A stretch of DNA of 64,000 bases from Melanocharis versteri (lineage: Eukaryota; Chordata; Aves; Passeriformes; Melanocharitidae). Shown piece by piece: positions 61,980 through 64,000 of the stretch (position 1 is the stretch's first letter; each line of letters begins with the position of its first letter). Below the pieces are notes generated by a model. It saw only the letters and a program-made list of their open reading frames with translations, was not told where the DNA came from and searched no databases. The stretch lies in assembly GCA_013397845.1 (NCBI GenBank), contig VZTG01000077.1, positions 1-64,000 of the forward strand. Direction: 5' to 3'. A program made the position numbers and the translations under genes.

Positions 61980-62658
61980 GCCCCTATTTAAATAAACAGT
62001 TTCCTACCCTGCACACACAACTACATTTCTCATTCACTACTTAATATTCTTGCCTGTTAAACCACTGATCAATGTGGTCATTTGGGCACACGGAGAATGA
62101 GTGCTTTAGGAGAGCAGCCAACATCAAATCAAAACTCTTCTGATCTTTTTTTTATCACAAAATTACCAGCCCAATGTTGCCCCCATCAGTAGCAAAGCCA
62201 TGCAGTTTTGGCGAAGAGCAGATCTACCCTTTCTCAATGGGTCTTCAAAAGTGAGCAGCCTTCTACCTTTTCTCCTCACCCTTTCCACTTGCATTTTATT
62301 TATTCTTCTGTAATTCTGCCCATCAGCATGGGCACCATGTTACTGCTCTTTGCTGTACTCTGAATGACGACGATGTAGGGCCTTTGCTGGCACTCTGCAA
62401 TGGGTCATTCATCCAAACTGTCCAGAAGGAATAGAATTTAGCTTTAAATCTTCCATTTTTCAGAAAGAGAACTAAAATTACCCATACAACTTTAACTTAA
62501 CTTTCTAGTTAAACAGTATCTGAAAATGGTACTTCCATGTGATCAAAATATTAGCCTGCCTTCATGACCTAAAAAATATTCTCTTACACACAAGAAGGAA
62601 AAAAAAATCATCCTTCATGCTCACTGAAAAGAACATTAGACTCTTATTCACCTATTCA

Positions 62659-62676
62659 CCCCGAGAGGGCTCGGGG
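62659..62676. repeat. GC-only-arm hairpin with two CpGs
   Basis: CCCCGAG at 62659-62665 and CTCGGGG at 62670-62676 flank the loop AGGG. The stem has six GC pairs and one AT pair and includes a CpG in each arm, in an otherwise very AT-rich and CpG-poor neighbourhood. Confidence 0.9.
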
Positions 62677-64000
62677 AAAGAAACCTTGTGTGCAAAAAAA
62701 ATTCATGCTAATGCATTGTCACAATCAGGCTTGTATATTCACCTGAATGGTACCAATTTGCTAGTATCGTTTTCATAAATGAACAATTTATTCTACATCA
62801 TTTATCTTTATTCTAGTATCTGCATACATACTGCAAACTACTAGAATATATAATTTGCTTTCTTCTAGATTTTGCTTAGTACAAGAGAACAGACACTTCA
62901 CAAATAAGAAAAAAGGCAACTTTGTATCCAGACATCTCATAGTATGTCTACTTGTGGAGTTATAGTTCTGTTCGACAAGGGGTAAATTGTTTTTTCTTAC
63001 TTGGAAAAAGAAATCAAAAATCAACTGCAGGAAAATGTCTTAGCTATTAATTGGGCAAGTAAGATCCTCTTGATGCATTCCACAATCCTTACCAATCTTC
63101 TAAAACACAAGCAGAGCGGTTTCTTCAATCATCATTTAATACATAGCAGAGATCTGTGTCTCCTTATTAAGAAAAAAAAAAGGAGGAATGTGATTGGGGA
63201 AGAGGCCTTAGCCTGTCATTACAACATCTTGCTTCTCATGATAGTTGAGAATGTCAAGAATTTGCACATATGAGCTGCAAATACACAGAGGGAGGAGGTT
63301 ACAGACATCACACTTCTTCCTTCCGTGTTTACACTTTTATTAAAAATGGAGTTCCAGAAAAAATTCGTCATTCATACAGCTACCTGGAGAACTCGACAAG
63401 CACGCTGAAATAATAGGGAATGTGGACCAGTGTATTTGTTCAATGAATTCCATATGGATTTTGGAATTTGGTAATCAGAGATCTGGCATCTCTTTACAAT
63501 GTATTTGGGACAGACTGGAACATTTTTGTGTAATTGCTATAACCAGGTGCTTTTGTCTCACTGAGGTTAAACTACCTTTTACTAACCCTGTTTCTATAAG
63601 GAGGACAGAATTGGAAATCAGTACATATAGTCTTTATTGGCCTGTCTCTCGCCTGTCCATGCCCATGATTATTTCTTTACTTTCTTAATAAAGTCACTGA
63701 TGGGCCTATTACTTCCCAGCTATGCCAGTAAAAGATTCTGTAGCGGCGCTTAGTTAATAAAAGGTGTAATAAACATTACTTGAAAAGAAGACGTATGTCT
63801 TCATGAACTGAATTTTATAACACAAAGCTTAAGTTTATCAAAATGCAAGACTTGAAATACTGCAAGAAGAAACTCCCTACAAGGGTCTTATTTATTCTAG
63901 AAATAGTTAACGGACTTAATTTATAGGGAACATTCTGAGTATAATTAGGAAACGTATCTAATTTGACAAGCAAAACTAAGACTTAACTCTCATTGAAATT

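Larger units (their letters stand above)
53920..64000. other. Unique AT-rich sequence, no established gene
   Basis: Ten kilobases without a recognisable interspersed repeat. A GC-richer patch at about 54890-55340 has overlapping open frames on both strands (up to 113 codons) but no recognisable product. Strong isolated splice-like sites occur, for example an acceptor ending at 57689 on plus and a donor TTG|GTAAGTATT on minus at 57574, but no convincing exon could be built. Two GC-rich hairpins lie at 61958-61979 and 62659-62676. Confidence 0.5.

Noticed and set aside
1..64000. CRISPR arrays, operons, insertion sequences, phage or defence systems, tRNA and rRNA genes
   Set aside because: No regular spacer-repeat structure, no dense coding, no recognisable structural RNA; all repeats seen are vertebrate-type elements or simple repeats.

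Overview
This window reads as nuclear DNA of a bird. It is AT-rich and CpG-poor, stop codons are dense in all six frames, and it carries several 5'-truncated CR1 (chicken repeat 1) LINE copies. Their 3' ends show the CR1 terminal octamer (ATTCTATGA or ATTCTGTGA type). There is also a solo LTR of the avian endogenous-retrovirus type whose minus strand ends in GGGGTTAAACCATAACA, and one old MIR-like SINE fragment. Nothing suggests a bacterium, phage or plasmid. The exact species cannot be told from the sequence.

No established protein-coding gene, rRNA, tRNA or known small RNA could be recognised. The longer open frames are either inside CR1 elements or lie in stretches with no recognisable homology. 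The simplest reading is a gene desert or the inside of a very long intron.

Layout. 1-969: unique AT-rich DNA. 970-2039: the largest CR1 copy, with reverse-transcriptase motifs A, B and C each in a different frame. 2040-12044: unique sequence interrupted by a CR1 copy at 7708-8252. 12045-12478: CR1. 12479-26411: long unique stretch with two exon-like open segments and some tandem and palindromic micro-repeats. 26412-26602 and 28063-28494: two CR1 copies. 28495-40509: unique sequence with a MIR-like SINE at 31524-31645. 40510-41155: a bare CR1 tail followed by a second CR1. 42660-42770: the only CR1 on the minus strand. 42786-53557: unique sequence with two close palindromes and an E-box cluster. 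53558-53919: solo LTR. 53920-64000: unique sequence with two GC-rich hairpins.

No exciting new system is demonstrated here. The points most worth checking are several exon-like segments flanked by splice consensus (10602-10641, 21139-21307, 30482-30733 and 39841-39885 on +, 40235-40330 on -), a coding-like minus-strand segment with one stop at 18945-19352, the strong orientation bias of the CR1 copies (7 of 8 on +), and a few compact palindromic sites. Splice-like pairs are common by chance in 64 kb of vertebrate DNA, so all exon calls are given low confidence.
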